Shown: in pieces, positions 45,516 through 54,279 of the stretch
Numbering within the stretch: the first letter of the stretch is position 1
How the letters are laid out: every line of letters begins with the position of its first letter
Assembly: GCA_030537735.1 (NCBI GenBank)
Contig: JAUNVG010000001.1
Location: 124,001-188,000 of the forward strand
Source of the DNA: Actinomycetaceae bacterium
GTDB lineage: Bacteria > Actinomycetota > Actinomycetes > Actinomycetales > Actinomycetaceae
Length of the DNA: 64,000 bases
Direction of reading: 5' to 3'
The notes under the pieces: generated by a model
Seen by the model: the letters and a program-made list of their open reading frames with translations, nothing else
Told to the model about the DNA's origin: nothing
Database searches by the model: none
Made by a program: the position numbers and the translations under genes

Positions 45516-46028
45516 ATGGGTAAAGAGGTTGAACGTAAGTTCTTAATCCAAGGCGACCAGTGGCGCCAAAGTGTCACTCACAGTGAGGCTCTTTCGCAAG
45601 GCTACCTGGCGTCCTCACCCACGTGTTTGGTGCGCGTGCGTACCGGTAGTGACTGCGGGTGGGTCACGATTAAGGGAGCTACCAGCCTCACCCAAACCCC
45701 GCAGGGGCAGTCCCTGGTGCGGGCCGAATACGAATGGCAGATCAGCCTAGACCAGGCCCAGCAGATGCTATCAACCCTAGCTCTAACCACAGTGTCTAAA
45801 GTCCGCCACTTTTTAGATTGCGCCCCCGGAGCGTGGACTGTGGATGAGTTCGAGGGCGAAAACGCCCCGCTACTGCTTTTGGAAATCGAACACGAGGACG
45901 CCGCGAACTTACGTAGAGAGGACCTACCTTCCTGGGTGGGGGAGGAAGTAAGTGCCGATAATCGTTACTCGAACGCGGCACTGTCGCAACACCCCTACAG
46001 TAGTTGGGCGCCTTTAACTGGTGAGTAG
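45516..46028 (+). CDS. CYTH domain protein
   Basis: A 170-residue CYTH-fold protein. The ExExK signature is at the N-terminus (KEVERKFLI), and later acidic and basic residues of the tunnel are visible (VRVRTGSD, VTIKGA, AEYEWQI, WTVDEFEGENAPLLLLEIE). Members hydrolyse triphosphates or make cyclic AMP; bacterial stand-alone members are mostly tri- or polyphosphatases. The gene starts 8 bases after dnaE2 and overlaps the end of the HAD gene on the other strand. Confidence 0.92.
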   Translation: MGKEVERKFLIQGDQWRQSVTHSEALSQGYLASSPTCLVRVRTGSDCGWVTIKGATSLTQTPQGQSLVRAEYEWQISLDQAQQMLSTLALTTVSKVRHFLDCAPGAWTVDEFEGENAPLLLLEIEHEDAANLRREDLPSWVGEEVSADNRYSNAALSQHPYSSWAPLTGE

Positions 46029-46706
46029 TTCAACTACCTGAGCGGGAGTGTGGGCCACTTTAGTGGCGTTGTCGAATTCGCTCACATCAGTACCAGACCA
46101 GGTGATCCCCATAGTGTCTAAACCGTTGTTTCGACCCCCGTCAATGTCGTGGTGGCGATCGCCTATCATCATCACTTGGCCGGTGAATCCGGCGTCTGCG
46201 ACCTGCTGGGTACTCGGTAGGCTACCGCGGTAGATCGGGGTCAGCCCCAGTCTTTCAAGCGCATCCGAAACCACAATGGACTTCGTGTAGTTGGGGTCGT
46301 CGGTGCGGGCTCCGGCTACCACTTCGAAATACTGATCCAGGTGCAGTGCGCTTACGATTTCAGCGGCATAGTCTTCGCGTTTCGAAGTCGCCACTGCTAG
46401 GCGCAGGCCGGCTTCTTTGAGTTCACTCAAGGCTGTTTCCACGCCGGGGAAGATACCTGATTCGAACATGAACTGGCGGTAGTGGTGCCGGTAGGTGGCG
46501 ATGGCGTTTTCTATCTTCGCTGGGGGCACGTTGGCGTAGTCGTGGAAAGATACCCCTAAAGGTGGTCCCACCCAGCGCGCTAGCTCATGCGGGGCTTGTT
46601 CGGGGTAGCCCAACTGACGCAGAGTCAGGTTAACGCAGCGCGTTATGACTTCAGCGGAGTCGGTGACTGTGCCATCAAGATCAAATAAAGCAATGCGGTA
46701 GGACAA
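46014..46706 (-). CDS. HAD superfamily hydrolase (phosphoglycolate phosphatase-like)
   Basis: A protein of about 230 residues with all HAD motifs: I is ALFDLDGTVTDS, II is VATSKRE, III is the Lys in NYTKSIVV, and IV is MIGDRHHDIDGGRNNG. The helical cap lies between I and II. The likely start is TTG at 46704-46706 (LSYRIALF), with an AGAGG site about 9 bases upstream; the open frame extends 53 codons further but that stretch does not look like a HAD protein. It resembles phosphoglycolate phosphatase/PpaX-type enzymes; the exact substrate is not readable. Confidence 0.85.
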   Translation of the reverse strand: MSYRIALFDLDGTVTDSAEVITRCVNLTLRQLGYPEQAPHELARWVGPPLGVSFHDYANVPPAKIENAIATYRHHYRQFMFESGIFPGVETALSELKEAGLRLAVATSKREDYAAEIVSALHLDQYFEVVAGARTDDPNYTKSIVVSDALERLGLTPIYRGSLPSTQQVADAGFTGQVMMIGDRHHDIDGGRNNGLDTMGITWSGTDVSEFDNATKVAHTPAQVVELLTS

Positions 46707-46883
46707 TTTCTTGGTACCTCTACTCGGTTCTTTGCAAACTTGACCTAGCTTAGCGCAGGAAGCTTGAAGTTGTCTGAGCAGTCTTGGATTTCTTGGTAGA
46801 GTGCGGAGCTTTTCGAAGTTGTGGAAAAAACCTGAAATGTTTATTACCATTTTTATTGCTATCAAAAGGCTGTGCGGAAGTGG

Positions 46884-47351
46884 ATGACTACTATGGAACG
46901 TAAGCGAATTGAGAAAGCTTGGGCGCTTTATTCTGACTTAACGCTGCGAATGTCCGGTATCGTCGAGCACCGGATAAAAGCTGAAGTCGGTTTAACATTC
47001 GCCGATTTTGCGATTTTGGCTGCATTAGTGCGATCACCCAAACGTGAGATGCGCATGGGCAGACTCTCAGAGAACCTTTCGTATTCGCCCTCCCGACTTT
47101 CGTATTTGGTAACCACACTCGTTAACCGCGGCTTCGTGGAGAAGAATTCCTCCCCCGAGGACGGGCGCGGACTAGTTGCAATTCTCACCGATGAGGGCTA
47201 CCGCGCTTGGGCAACCGCAAACGAGATCCAGCACCAGGTATTCACTGACTTCGTTCTATCTCAAGTACCTGACGAAGAACAGAACCAGCTGCGTGAGATC
47301 TTCTACCAAGCCGCAACGCGAGCACGCGATGGGGAAGCGCACAGACGCTGA
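46884..47351 (+). CDS. MarR family transcriptional regulator
   Basis: A winged helix regulator of about 155 residues. Typical features are the N-terminal dimer helix, the HTH (MRMGRLSENLSYSPSRLSYL) and the wing ending in DGRGLVAILTDEG. The start could be the GTG at 46872 or the ATG at 46884; neither has a clearly placed ribosome site. It lies divergent from the HAD gene and upstream of tRNA-Leu. No target operator is visible, and the ligand is unknown. Confidence 0.88.
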   Translation: MTTMERKRIEKAWALYSDLTLRMSGIVEHRIKAEVGLTFADFAILAALVRSPKREMRMGRLSENLSYSPSRLSYLVTTLVNRGFVEKNSSPEDGRGLVAILTDEGYRAWATANEIQHQVFTDFVLSQVPDEEQNQLREIFYQAATRARDGEAHRR

Positions 47352-47447
47352 CCGCCGTGGTGGAAATGCAGAATTAGGCTAAGACATAATTGCCGTGGTA
47401 AAGTTTTCCACGTTGCCAGGAAGCTGAACGCTTCTTTTTCACACCTT

Positions 47448-47535
47448 GCGCGGGTGGCGGAATAGGTAGACGCGCTAGCTTGAGGTGCTAGTTCCCAACT
47501 TAACGGGAGTGGGGGTTCAAGTCCCCCTCCGCGCA
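47448..47535 (+). tRNA. tRNA-Leu, anticodon GAG
   Basis: Eighty-eight bases fold as a class II (long variable arm) tRNA. The acceptor stem pairs GCGCGGG (47448-47454) with TCCGCGC (47528-47534) plus discriminator A; the anticodon stem is CTAGC (47475-47479) / GCTAG (47087-type arm at 47487-47491) with loop TTGAGGT, giving GAG at 47482-47484. The T arm contains GGTTCAAGTCC. The CCA end is not encoded. A terminator follows. Confidence 0.96.
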
Positions 47536-47540
47536 CAAAT

Positions 47541-47566
47541 AAAGCCCCGGTACTCCGGGGTTTTCG
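47541..47566 (+). terminator. Intrinsic terminator after tRNA-Leu
   Basis: CCCCGG (47545-47550) pairs with CCGGGG (47555-47560) with a 4-base loop; AAAG precedes and TTTTCG follows, extending the stem with A-T pairs and giving a short T tract. Confidence 0.85.
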
Positions 47567-47677
47567 TGTATCTACGGTGGGCGCAGCCAAAGGTCAAGAC
47601 CACCCCTATTCACCACGAGCCTCTGAGCGGGGCCGAGGCAGACGAGCTAGGCCGCATCACGGCCGTTAACAGTGTCG

Positions 47678-47683
47678 TACAGT
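47678..47683 (+). promoter_or_regulatory. Candidate -10 element of a leaderless DsbA-like gene transcript
   Basis: TACAGT lies 7 bases before the ATG at 47691, and no Shine-Dalgarno sequence lies between them. Confidence 0.45.
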
Positions 47684-47690
47684 AGTAGCT

Positions 47691-48386
47691 ATGCATATTG
47701 ACATTTGGTCGGCTATCGATTGCCCCTGGTCTTACCTGGGAGTGCGCCACTTAAGGCAAGCCTTAGGTCGCTTCCCCCACCAAGCAGACACCACGGTGCG
47801 TTTACATGCCTATCTACTTAACCCCGAACTTGATACCGCCCGCCCAGAGAGCGAAGCTGAATACTTAGCTACCTCCAAGGGGATGAAACAAACCGAAGTT
47901 GAAGCCGCGCTAACGGCACTATCGGACATGGGCGCTAGTGAAGGAATCCGCTTCGACTGGGATGCGGTGGTAGTTGCCGGAACCACGAACGCTCACCGCC
48001 TAGTTTGCATGGCTCGTGACATCGACATGGAAGCAGACTCCACCAGTGGCCCGGACACTTTGGAACTACGCATGCATGAAGCCTTGCAGCGAGCGCGATT
48101 CGAAATGGGCGCGGATCTGAGCAATCCGGAAACCTTGATCCATATCGCCCAAGACTTCGGCGTAGATGGAGCGCGCGCCGCCGCCGCGCTGGAGAGCCAA
48201 GAATACGCTGGGCAGGTATTTTCCGACTTCCAAATAGGTGTGCAAATGGGGGTGAACGCGGTCCCGGTGTTCCTGTTTGACAACCAGTTCATTTTGGAAG
48301 GAAGCCAACCCGCAAAAGCCTTCGACAACGTCCTCGCCACCGCTTGGAGTCACCGGCCACAACCGGGCAGCGAAGACGCGAAGTAG
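47691..48386 (+). CDS. DsbA family oxidoreductase (FrnE-like) with a CPWS active site
   Basis: A 231-residue protein of the DsbA/FrnE thioredoxin-fold family. The active-site region is AIDCPWSYLGVRHL, where family members normally have CPWC; the second Cys is Ser. The helical insert and the cis-Pro loop (VNAVPVFLFDNQFILEG) are typical. No signal peptide is present, so it acts in the cytoplasm. With a single active-site Cys it could use a monothiol mechanism or have lost redox function. It is followed by the MazG-like gene after 30 bases. Confidence 0.88.
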   Translation: MHIDIWSAIDCPWSYLGVRHLRQALGRFPHQADTTVRLHAYLLNPELDTARPESEAEYLATSKGMKQTEVEAALTALSDMGASEGIRFDWDAVVVAGTTNAHRLVCMARDIDMEADSTSGPDTLELRMHEALQRARFEMGADLSNPETLIHIAQDFGVDGARAAAALESQEYAGQVFSDFQIGVQMGVNAVPVFLFDNQFILEGSQPAKAFDNVLATAWSHRPQPGSEDAK

Positions 48387-48416
48387 AACCGGCAAGAAAA
48401 GGATCGAATACAGATA

Positions 48417-48959
48417 ATGTCGAGCAACAACAACCGTAGTGATAACTCCGCTAGCGACGCGCAGTGGCAGGACGATCCCGCTAAGCGCCCCTACGACAGT
48501 CGCCGCCCCCAAGAACTGGTACGCCAGTTCCACCAGGTCTACAACCTCCCGATCGAACCGGTACACACGCCCTCTTGCGACCGCGAACGCATCCACATGC
48601 GTATGTCTTTGATTGCCGAAGAATACGCTGAACTAACCGGAGCGCTTTACGGAAGCAAAGCTCGTGAGCTGGTTGAAGAAGCTCAGCGCCAAGCGGTTGC
48701 CGCCGATGACCACACGCGCGACACGGTGGAAGCAGCTGACGCCCTGGCTGACTTGATCTACGTCATCTACGGGATGGCGCTAGAGTGCGGCATTGACCTG
48801 GAAGCGGTACTAAACGAAGTCCAAGCTTCGAACCTTTCGAAGCTTGGTGAGGACGGTAAACCGATCTACCGTGAGGACGGGAAGGTGCTGAAGGGGCCGG
48901 GATTCTTTTCTCCCGACATCGCGGCAGTGCTGGCTGGGCGCACCCCGAAACGCCGCTAG
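48417..48959 (+). CDS. All-alpha NTP pyrophosphohydrolase (MazG/PRA-PH/DR2231-like)
   Basis: A 180-residue protein. The all-alpha NTP-PPase metal motifs are visible: EEYAELTGAL (ExxE region) and DALADLIYVIYG (ExxD region: the helix contains Glu and Asp residues spaced for Mg binding). The C-terminal part reads LSKLGEDGKPIYREDGKVLK, as in proteins annotated as phosphoribosyl-ATP pyrophosphohydrolase-like or dUTPase-like. It probably cleaves a nucleoside triphosphate to the monophosphate and may clean the nucleotide pool. It is probably co-transcribed with the DsbA-like gene. Confidence 0.85.
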   Translation: MSSNNNRSDNSASDAQWQDDPAKRPYDSRRPQELVRQFHQVYNLPIEPVHTPSCDRERIHMRMSLIAEEYAELTGALYGSKARELVEEAQRQAVAADDHTRDTVEAADALADLIYVIYGMALECGIDLEAVLNEVQASNLSKLGEDGKPIYREDGKVLKGPGFFSPDIAAVLAGRTPKRR

Positions 48960-49031
48960 TTAGATGGGAAGAACGGGGCGTGGGAGCGCCGCGTATTTGG
49001 TTGAAATATTTTCTTTAGATTGGTTGGTCTA

Positions 49032-50975
49032 ATGCCTGATTTAGAGCCGTTAACTTTGCCTGATTTCGCGAACTTGGATGCTGTAAGCACGATGCAAGCA
49101 GCCATGGAAGGAGCGCGCCAGCTTTCTGCTGACCTGCGCCGCTTGGAACACGCCGACGCCACGGTGGCTGACTTCCTCCAGCCCCTCGATGATGCGCTGC
49201 GCCATTTTGAGCAGGCCTCAGCGCCCTACGCGGTGCTTTCCAGTGCAGTTGGGGGCGGGGAGTATGAGGAAACTAACCCCCAGGTGCAGGCTGCCTACAC
49301 CAATGTGATGGCGGAGTTGACGACGAATGCCAAGCTCTATGAGCGGTTGCGTGAGTTGGAAAGAGCCGACCTGGATCCAGAGTCCGCTTACCTGGTGGAG
49401 ACGTTGCTGCTGCGTTTCCGCCTGGGTGGGATTGATTGTGACGAGCAGGTGCAAGAACAGATTAAGCAGTTGTCGCTGCGTATCGGTGAGATAGCGGTGG
49501 AGTATCAGCGTCGCGTCGCAGCCATGCTTGCACGCGACCTGCAGGTGGGGGATAAGACTTATCCGGTTAATAACTTCACCATGCAGCGCGCACTCGCTAC
49601 CGAAGCTGACCCGAATCAGCGCCGCGCCATTTTGCAAGCTTCCTTGGAACGCGGCACCGGGGTGGACCCTGACACGGATACTCGCGATTTGGTGCGTGAA
49701 ATCACCCGCCTGCGCGACCAGCGAGCGAAGTTACTTGGATACGAAAACCACGTGCAGATGGCGATCGCGGAAGAAACTGTTCCAGATGTCGACACCATCT
49801 GGCAGCTGTTGACGCAGGTGGGGCAGGCAGCCACCGCCCGCGCCGGTGAGGAAAAGGCTCCGCTGGTGGCGATGGCGCAGGCCGATGGGTTAGAAGACTT
49901 CACTGCCGCAGACTGGTTGTATTACCAAAGTCGAGCGCAGGCTGAATCCGCCGCCCAGCAGGTCGATATTTCTCCTTCCGCGCTGGCTCCTTACCTCGAG
50001 CTTTGGCAAGTGGTGGAAGATGGCGTGTTCTTCGCCGCTCACGAACTGTACGGAGTAAGCCTCACCCGCCGCGAGGACTTACGTGGCTGGGATGAAACCT
50101 GTCGAGTTTACGAAGTCAGTGGCGAGGACGGTCGCGACCTTGGTCTGTTCATCGCTGACTATTTCACTCGCCCAGGTAAGAACGGCGGGGCGTGGATGAC
50201 GAGTTTGCAGCAGGGGTGCGGGGCGAATGGGCATCGCAGCATCATTATTAACTGCGCCAACTATGCTCCGGTTCCTAATGGGCAGAAGAAGTTCTTAGAT
50301 TGGGATGAGGTAATTACCTGTTTCCACGAGTTCGGCCACGCTTTGCATGGTTTACTTTCTCGCACTCATTATGCTTCCACCGCGGGAACTGCCGTACCGC
50401 GTGATTTCGTGGAACTTCCCAGCCAGCTCAATGAGATGTGGGCTTACCATCCGCGGGTGATTGCGAATTTTGCCCGCCACGCAGACACCGGGGAGGTCAT
50501 GCCGGCGCAGATGGTGCAGGCTCTGAGTGCTTCGTCCACTTTCGGGCAGGGCTATGACACCAGTGAGTACTGTGCTTCGGCGCTGTTGGATCAGTATTGG
50601 CATACGCAGCCGGTGGCGGAGCAGGAGGACGTGTTGGCCTTCGAACAGCGCGCCTTGCAGGCAGCTGGCCTGGATGATCCGCAGATCCCGCCGCGTTATC
50701 GTTCTACGTATTTTCCCCATGCGTTCACCATTGGCTATGACGGCTGCTACTACTCCTACATGTGGGCTGAGACCCTGGTGGGGGAGTGTGAGCAGTGGTT
50801 CCGCCAGGAGGCAGCCAAAGATGGCGATGGCGGCTTGAACCGCGCTGCTGGTGGGCGTTATGTTCGCCAGGTGCTTTCGCGTGGGTCTTCGCGTCCGCCG
50901 ATGGATTCCTTCCGCGAGTTAGTAGGACGTGACGCCGGAGCACAGGCGGTACTTCGCCGGCGTGGCTTGCAGTGA
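49032..50975 (+). CDS. M3 family zinc metallopeptidase (oligopeptidase, Dcp/PrlC type)
   Basis: A peptidase of 647 residues. The zinc site is FHEFGHALHGLLS, with a downstream Glu ligand region (FVELPSQLNEMW). The long helical N-terminal half and the C-terminal YSYMWAETLVGE are characteristic of the M3A oligopeptidase/dipeptidyl carboxypeptidase group. It is cytosolic (no signal) and breaks peptides made by other proteases. The ATG at 49032 is used; an in-frame TTG four codons earlier is less likely. The upstream TAGATT at 49016 may be its -10 element, giving a leader of only a few bases. Confidence 0.94.
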   Translation: MPDLEPLTLPDFANLDAVSTMQAAMEGARQLSADLRRLEHADATVADFLQPLDDALRHFEQASAPYAVLSSAVGGGEYEETNPQVQAAYTNVMAELTTNAKLYERLRELERADLDPESAYLVETLLLRFRLGGIDCDEQVQEQIKQLSLRIGEIAVEYQRRVAAMLARDLQVGDKTYPVNNFTMQRALATEADPNQRRAILQASLERGTGVDPDTDTRDLVREITRLRDQRAKLLGYENHVQMAIAEETVPDVDTIWQLLTQVGQAATARAGEEKAPLVAMAQADGLEDFTAADWLYYQSRAQAESAAQQVDISPSALAPYLELWQVVEDGVFFAAHELYGVSLTRREDLRGWDETCRVYEVSGEDGRDLGLFIADYFTRPGKNGGAWMTSLQQGCGANGHRSIIINCANYAPVPNGQKKFLDWDEVITCFHEFGHALHGLLSRTHYASTAGTAVPRDFVELPSQLNEMWAYHPRVIANFARHADTGEVMPAQMVQALSASSTFGQGYDTSEYCASALLDQYWHTQPVAEQEDVLAFEQRALQAAGLDDPQIPPRYRSTYFPHAFTIGYDGCYYSYMWAETLVGECEQWFRQEAAKDGDGGLNRAAGGRYVRQVLSRGSSRPPMDSFRELVGRDAGAQAVLRRRGLQ

Positions 50976-50985
50976 CTTTCAAATG

Positions 50986-51015
50986 GTGGGGCGTGCACTT
51001 TTGAGCGCGCCCCAC
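50986..51015 (+). terminator. Terminator after the M3 peptidase gene
   Basis: GTGGGGCG (50986-50993) pairs with CGCCCCAC (51008-51015); inner bases TGC/GC extend the stem. TGTCCTTCT follows. Confidence 0.65.
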
Positions 51016-51066
51016 TGTCCTTCTCGGGCGGTTGTGGGTTAAGTAACGTCTAGCCCGGCTTCGCGA

Positions 51067-51072
51067 TAGAGT
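51067..51072 (+). promoter_or_regulatory. Candidate -10 element of the acidic protein gene
   Basis: TAGAGT followed by 6 bases and the ATG at 51079. AAGGGC in the gap is too close to the ATG to be an efficient ribosome site, so a leaderless mRNA is plausible. Confidence 0.45.
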
Positions 51073-51078
51073 AAGGGC

Positions 51079-51462
51079 ATGACTATTCCTCCGCAGGCCG
51101 CGTTAGAACGCATGATCGCCGCTTTTGAAGCCCATTTCCATGCCGCATTGAGCACTGAGTCTGCGGCCTCGCCGCATTTGCTGGAGGCTGAACAGCGTTT
51201 GCGTGATGCGTTCTTCACCTACGATGACGCGATTTTCAATGCGTTCGGAGTGGACCTGCCGTTCGATTTGCTTTCGGATGATGATTACGACGAGGACGAT
51301 TACGACTTCGACGATGACGACATCATTCCCCTGGATTTTGATGACGTCGATGACGAAGACTATGACGACGACGAAGACGACGATGATGACGACGACTTCG
51401 ACGATGATGATCTTGATGAGGATGATTACGACGACGAAGACGACTGTGAGGACTGCGATTAA
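51079..51462 (+). CDS. Small protein with an extremely acidic Asp-rich tail, unknown function
   Basis: A 127-residue protein. Residues 1-65 are an ordinary, probably helical domain (ALERMIAAFEAHFHAAL, then LEAEQRLRDAFFTYDDAIF). From about residue 66 to the end almost every residue is Asp or Glu, with spaced Tyr and Phe, ending CEDCD with two cysteines. The DNA of the tail is a degenerate GAC/GAT repeat. The estimated pI is extremely low. I do not recognise a family; the tail could mimic DNA, bind cations or tether a basic partner. The stop overlaps the end of the aldo/keto reductase gene on the other strand by 4 bases. Confidence 0.75.
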   Translation: MTIPPQAALERMIAAFEAHFHAALSTESAASPHLLEAEQRLRDAFFTYDDAIFNAFGVDLPFDLLSDDDYDEDDYDFDDDDIIPLDFDDVDDEDYDDDEDDDDDDDFDDDDLDEDDYDDEDDCEDCD

Positions 51463-52439
51463 CGCTGCGCAGGCATTTGCGGGCCGGTGAAGTTCTCTGG
51501 TCGAGCTGATGCGTCGCTGAGGGCCTCGATCAGGGGTAGGGGTAGCGTCAGGTCGGCGTGTTCTAGGATCTGGCGCAGCTGCAAGTCGTTGCGCGGCCCC
51601 ACGATGGCGCAGCTAACTTCCGGCGCAGCGTTCAGCCAGGCCAAGGCGACGGCGTGAGCGGGGATTCCTAGGCCGTCGCCAGCGTGCACTACAGCTTCCA
51701 CGGTGGGTAGGTATTGCGCTTGCAAGTAGGGTGCCACGAAGGGCGCTAGCAAGGTGGAGGCAGCGCGTGAATCCGGGGGTGTGCCGTGGCGGTATTTACC
51801 GGATAAAACCCCTCGCGCTAGGGGGGAAGTAGCGATGAAACTGCCGTTGCTGCGCGCCAAGCCGGGCAGAATGTGGGTTTCCACTTTGCGGTTTAGCAAG
51901 GAGTATTCATTTTCCAAGGCGTGTATGGCAATGCCTTGCGCTTTGGCGTAGTTAATGATCTCGGCTGCTTCCCACGGCCCGAAATCGCCGATACCGAGGG
52001 CGCGTATTTTCCCTGAGCGTTGCGCCAGGTCGAGCGCAGCGAGGGTTTCTTCAAGGGCAGTGTGCGGGTCGTGCGCATGCAAAATGAACAGGTCGAGGTA
52101 GTCGGTTTCTAGATCTGACAAGCTGGTTTCGATGGACTGCAAGATGGCTGTGCGCGTGTTGCGTGCCGTGGCTTGTCCCTGCTGGGTGGTGAAGCCGCCT
52201 TTAGCGATGATCACCAGGTCTTCGCGCGGTGCACCTTGTTTGAGGACCTCCCCGATTACTTGGTTGGCTTGTCCACCTGCGAATAGGGGCGAGGTATGTA
52301 TCACATTCCCACCGGCTTCCAGGTACATCCCCATCATCTCTTGGGCTTGTTCGAGGCTGGTATCCTGCCCCCAGGTGAGGGTTCCTAACCCCAGGTGGGA
52401 GATTTGGATTCCGGTGTGAGCTAAGTAGTGATATTGCAT
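51459..52439 (-). CDS. Aldo/keto reductase
   Basis: A 326-residue NADPH-dependent aldo/keto reductase of the YajO/Tas-like group. The N-terminus HYLAHTGIQISHLGLGTLTWG, the catalytic region ETDYLDLFILHAHDPHTALE, and AIVGPRNDLQLRQILEHADL at the C-terminus are typical. The catalytic Tyr is harder to place: GGNVIHTSPLF stands where most members have DTAxxYG, so His-Thr-Ser replaces the Asp-Thr-Ala and no Tyr follows directly. The substrate is unknown. TACCGT lies 7 bases before the ATG on the minus strand, suggesting a leaderless transcript divergent from uppP. Confidence 0.9.
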   Translation of the reverse strand: MQYHYLAHTGIQISHLGLGTLTWGQDTSLEQAQEMMGMYLEAGGNVIHTSPLFAGGQANQVIGEVLKQGAPREDLVIIAKGGFTTQQGQATARNTRTAILQSIETSLSDLETDYLDLFILHAHDPHTALEETLAALDLAQRSGKIRALGIGDFGPWEAAEIINYAKAQGIAIHALENEYSLLNRKVETHILPGLARSNGSFIATSPLARGVLSGKYRHGTPPDSRAASTLLAPFVAPYLQAQYLPTVEAVVHAGDGLGIPAHAVALAWLNAAPEVSCAIVGPRNDLQLRQILEHADLTLPLPLIEALSDASARPENFTGPQMPAQR

Positions 52440-52446
52440 GTCTTAT

Positions 52447-52452
52447 ACGGTA
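52447..52452 (-). promoter_or_regulatory. Candidate -10 element of the aldo/keto reductase gene
   Basis: Minus-strand TACCGT, then 7 bases, then the ATG at 52439. The uppP promoter lies immediately beside it on the other strand. Confidence 0.4.
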
Positions 52453-52470
52453 TCGCGTTTTAGTTGGGTT

Positions 52471-52476
52471 TAGGAT
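52471..52476 (+). promoter_or_regulatory. Candidate -10 element of uppP
   Basis: TAGGAT followed by 8 bases and the uppP ATG at 52485, with no purine-rich ribosome site in the gap. Confidence 0.4.
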
Positions 52477-52484
52477 TGTCCTTC

Positions 52485-53342
52485 ATGGACTGGTTTGAAG
52501 CTATTCTCCTTGGGTTGGTTCAGGGACTGACGGAATTTTTGCCGATTTCTTCTTCCGCACACCTGCGCATTACCGGTGAGTTGATTGGCATGGATGACCC
52601 GGGGGCGGCATTTACTGCGATCACTCAGATCGGCACGGAGACCGCGGTGGTGGTCTATTTTTGGAAAGATATTGTGCGCATCCTGACGCGCTGGTTCGGT
52701 TCCATGCCGTGGGTGGATGCCGCTAAACGGGTGCCGAATTCGGATCCTGACGTGCGCATGGGCTGGATGATCATCGTCGGCTCCATCCCCATCGGGGTGC
52801 TGGGTTTGCTGCTGGAGGATTGGATCGACGTGCAGTTCCGTAACCTGTGGGTGACGGTTTCGATGCTGGCGTTCTTCGCGCTGCTTTTAGGTGTGGCCGA
52901 TCGTTTCGCCCCCAAGCGCCTGACGTTAGATCGCCTCTCTTGGCGCGATGCCATCCTTTATGGTTTCGCCCAGGCTATGGCTCTGATCCCGGGAGTGTCG
53001 CGCTCGGGTGGCACCATCACCATGGGTCGGGCATTGGGGTACACCCGCGAGGCAGCGGCCCGCTATTCCTTCCTACTGGCGATGCCGGCGGTTTTTGCCT
53101 CTGGGTTCTATAAGGTAGCGAAGGTAGCTGCCGGCGAGGACGTGGTGTCAGTTGGCCCCACGGTGGTGGCCACGTTGATTGCTTTCGTCGTTGGCTACGC
53201 GGTTATCGTGTGGTTCTTGAAACTGGTTTCGACCCGCTCCTACGCCCCGTTTGTGATTTACCGCCTGGTGCTGGCTGCTTTAATCGCGCTGCTTTTGGCT
53301 ACGTCGGTACTTAGCCCGGTTCCCACTTTCATGGCTGCTTAA
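52485..53342 (+). CDS. uppP: Undecaprenyl-diphosphatase
   Basis: A 285-residue integral membrane phosphatase that recycles undecaprenyl diphosphate for peptidoglycan synthesis; it gives bacitracin resistance when abundant. The two signature motifs are [17 protein letters not shown] and [17 protein letters not shown]. About eight membrane segments are present. The start [11 protein letters not shown] is the usual family N-terminus; a longer in-frame start eight codons upstream is not needed. Confidence 0.96.
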   Translation: MDWFEAILLGLVQGLTEFLPISSSAHLRITGELIGMDDPGAAFTAITQIGTETAVVVYFWKDIVRILTRWFGSMPWVDAAKRVPNSDPDVRMGWMIIVGSIPIGVLGLLLEDWIDVQFRNLWVTVSMLAFFALLLGVADRFAPKRLTLDRLSWRDAILYGFAQAMALIPGVSRSGGTITMGRALGYTREAAARYSFLLAMPAVFASGFYKVAKVAAGEDVVSVGPTVVATLIAFVVGYAVIVWFLKLVSTRSYAPFVIYRLVLAALIALLLATSVLSPVPTFMAA

Positions 53343-53418
53343 CACCTTCAGCCGTTGTTTCCCAGCGGGTGCGCACGCTTGGTTTCACAGCTTGCGCCAG
53401 CGCACCTGCGCGCCTGGC

Positions 53419-54273
53419 TTAGAACATTTTCGGCGGCGGTGTTTGCTGCACCCCCATCATGGCTTTGGCTCCCTCCACGTTCATGGCGTGGGGGGAGTCG
53501 CCTTTAGCGGGGCAGTATTGGCGCACCTGGCACCAGTTACAAAGCGGCCCGGTCCGCACCGGGAAAACTTCGGTTTCGATGGCGCTTTTAATCTCTTCCC
53601 ACAGCGTTTCGATGCTGCGAGCGAAGTACTCAACGTCTTCGGCTTTCGGATCCAAGGTCAGTACTCGCCCGTCCGCAAGGAACACTAGCTGCATGCGCTG
53701 GGGGATGCCTCGTCCGGATTGCCGCAGCAACAGGGCGTAGAAGTTCAGCTGCGCTAACTTATCATCCATGAATCGCGGTTGCGGTGATTTACCGGTCTTG
53801 TAGTCAACTACGCGGGTGGCTCCAGAGGGGGCGCGGTCGATACGGTCAACGAAGCCGCGCATGAGTATCCCACTTTCGGTGCTGGCTTCAAGGAACAGTT
53901 CACGCGCGTGTGGCTCCAGGCGCTGAGGGTTTTCTACTTGGAAGTACTGGGTAACTAGGCGCTCGACTTCCCGGTCCCATTTTGCTCGCTCAGCTTCGGT
54001 TTCGAACAGCGCGTCAAATTGCCGGTCCTGCGCGTAGAGGCGTTCGCGGTTGGGCGCTATCATCTGCAGTGCCTGCTCCACGGTTCGCTCTGCGGCAGGC
54101 AAGTCGTAGAGGTGTTCTAACACGGCGTGCACCAGGGTGCCTCGAGTGGTGGCTTGGGTGGGTGGTTCTTGGTGTCCGTCGATGTAGATGAGTCGAAACC
54201 GCATCGGGCATTGCCGCCAGGTTCCAGTAGAGGAAGCAGATAGTGCTTTACGCCTAGTTTTTATTACACCCAT
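53419..54273 (-). CDS. RecB-like PD-(D/E)XK nuclease
   Basis: A 284-residue nuclease related to the RecB/Cas4 family and to mycobacterial Rv2119. Motifs: SASSTGTWRQCPMRF at the N-terminus (first Fe-S-type Cys), TRGTLVHAVLEHLY, the catalytic GFVDRIDRAPSGATRVVDYK (D-x-n-DYK) and C-terminal cysteines in CNWCQVRQYC. The four cysteines suggest an iron-sulfur cluster. The start MGVIKTRRKAL is 6 bases after minus-strand TACGGT, so it is likely leaderless. Rv2119 also lies next to trmI and the pup genes, so the neighbourhood is conserved. A direct link to pupylation is unproven. Confidence 0.88.
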   Translation of the reverse strand: MGVIKTRRKALSASSTGTWRQCPMRFRLIYIDGHQEPPTQATTRGTLVHAVLEHLYDLPAAERTVEQALQMIAPNRERLYAQDRQFDALFETEAERAKWDREVERLVTQYFQVENPQRLEPHARELFLEASTESGILMRGFVDRIDRAPSGATRVVDYKTGKSPQPRFMDDKLAQLNFYALLLRQSGRGIPQRMQLVFLADGRVLTLDPKAEDVEYFARSIETLWEEIKSAIETEVFPVRTGPLCNWCQVRQYCPAKGDSPHAMNVEGAKAMMGVQQTPPPKMF

Positions 54274-54279
54274 GTCACT

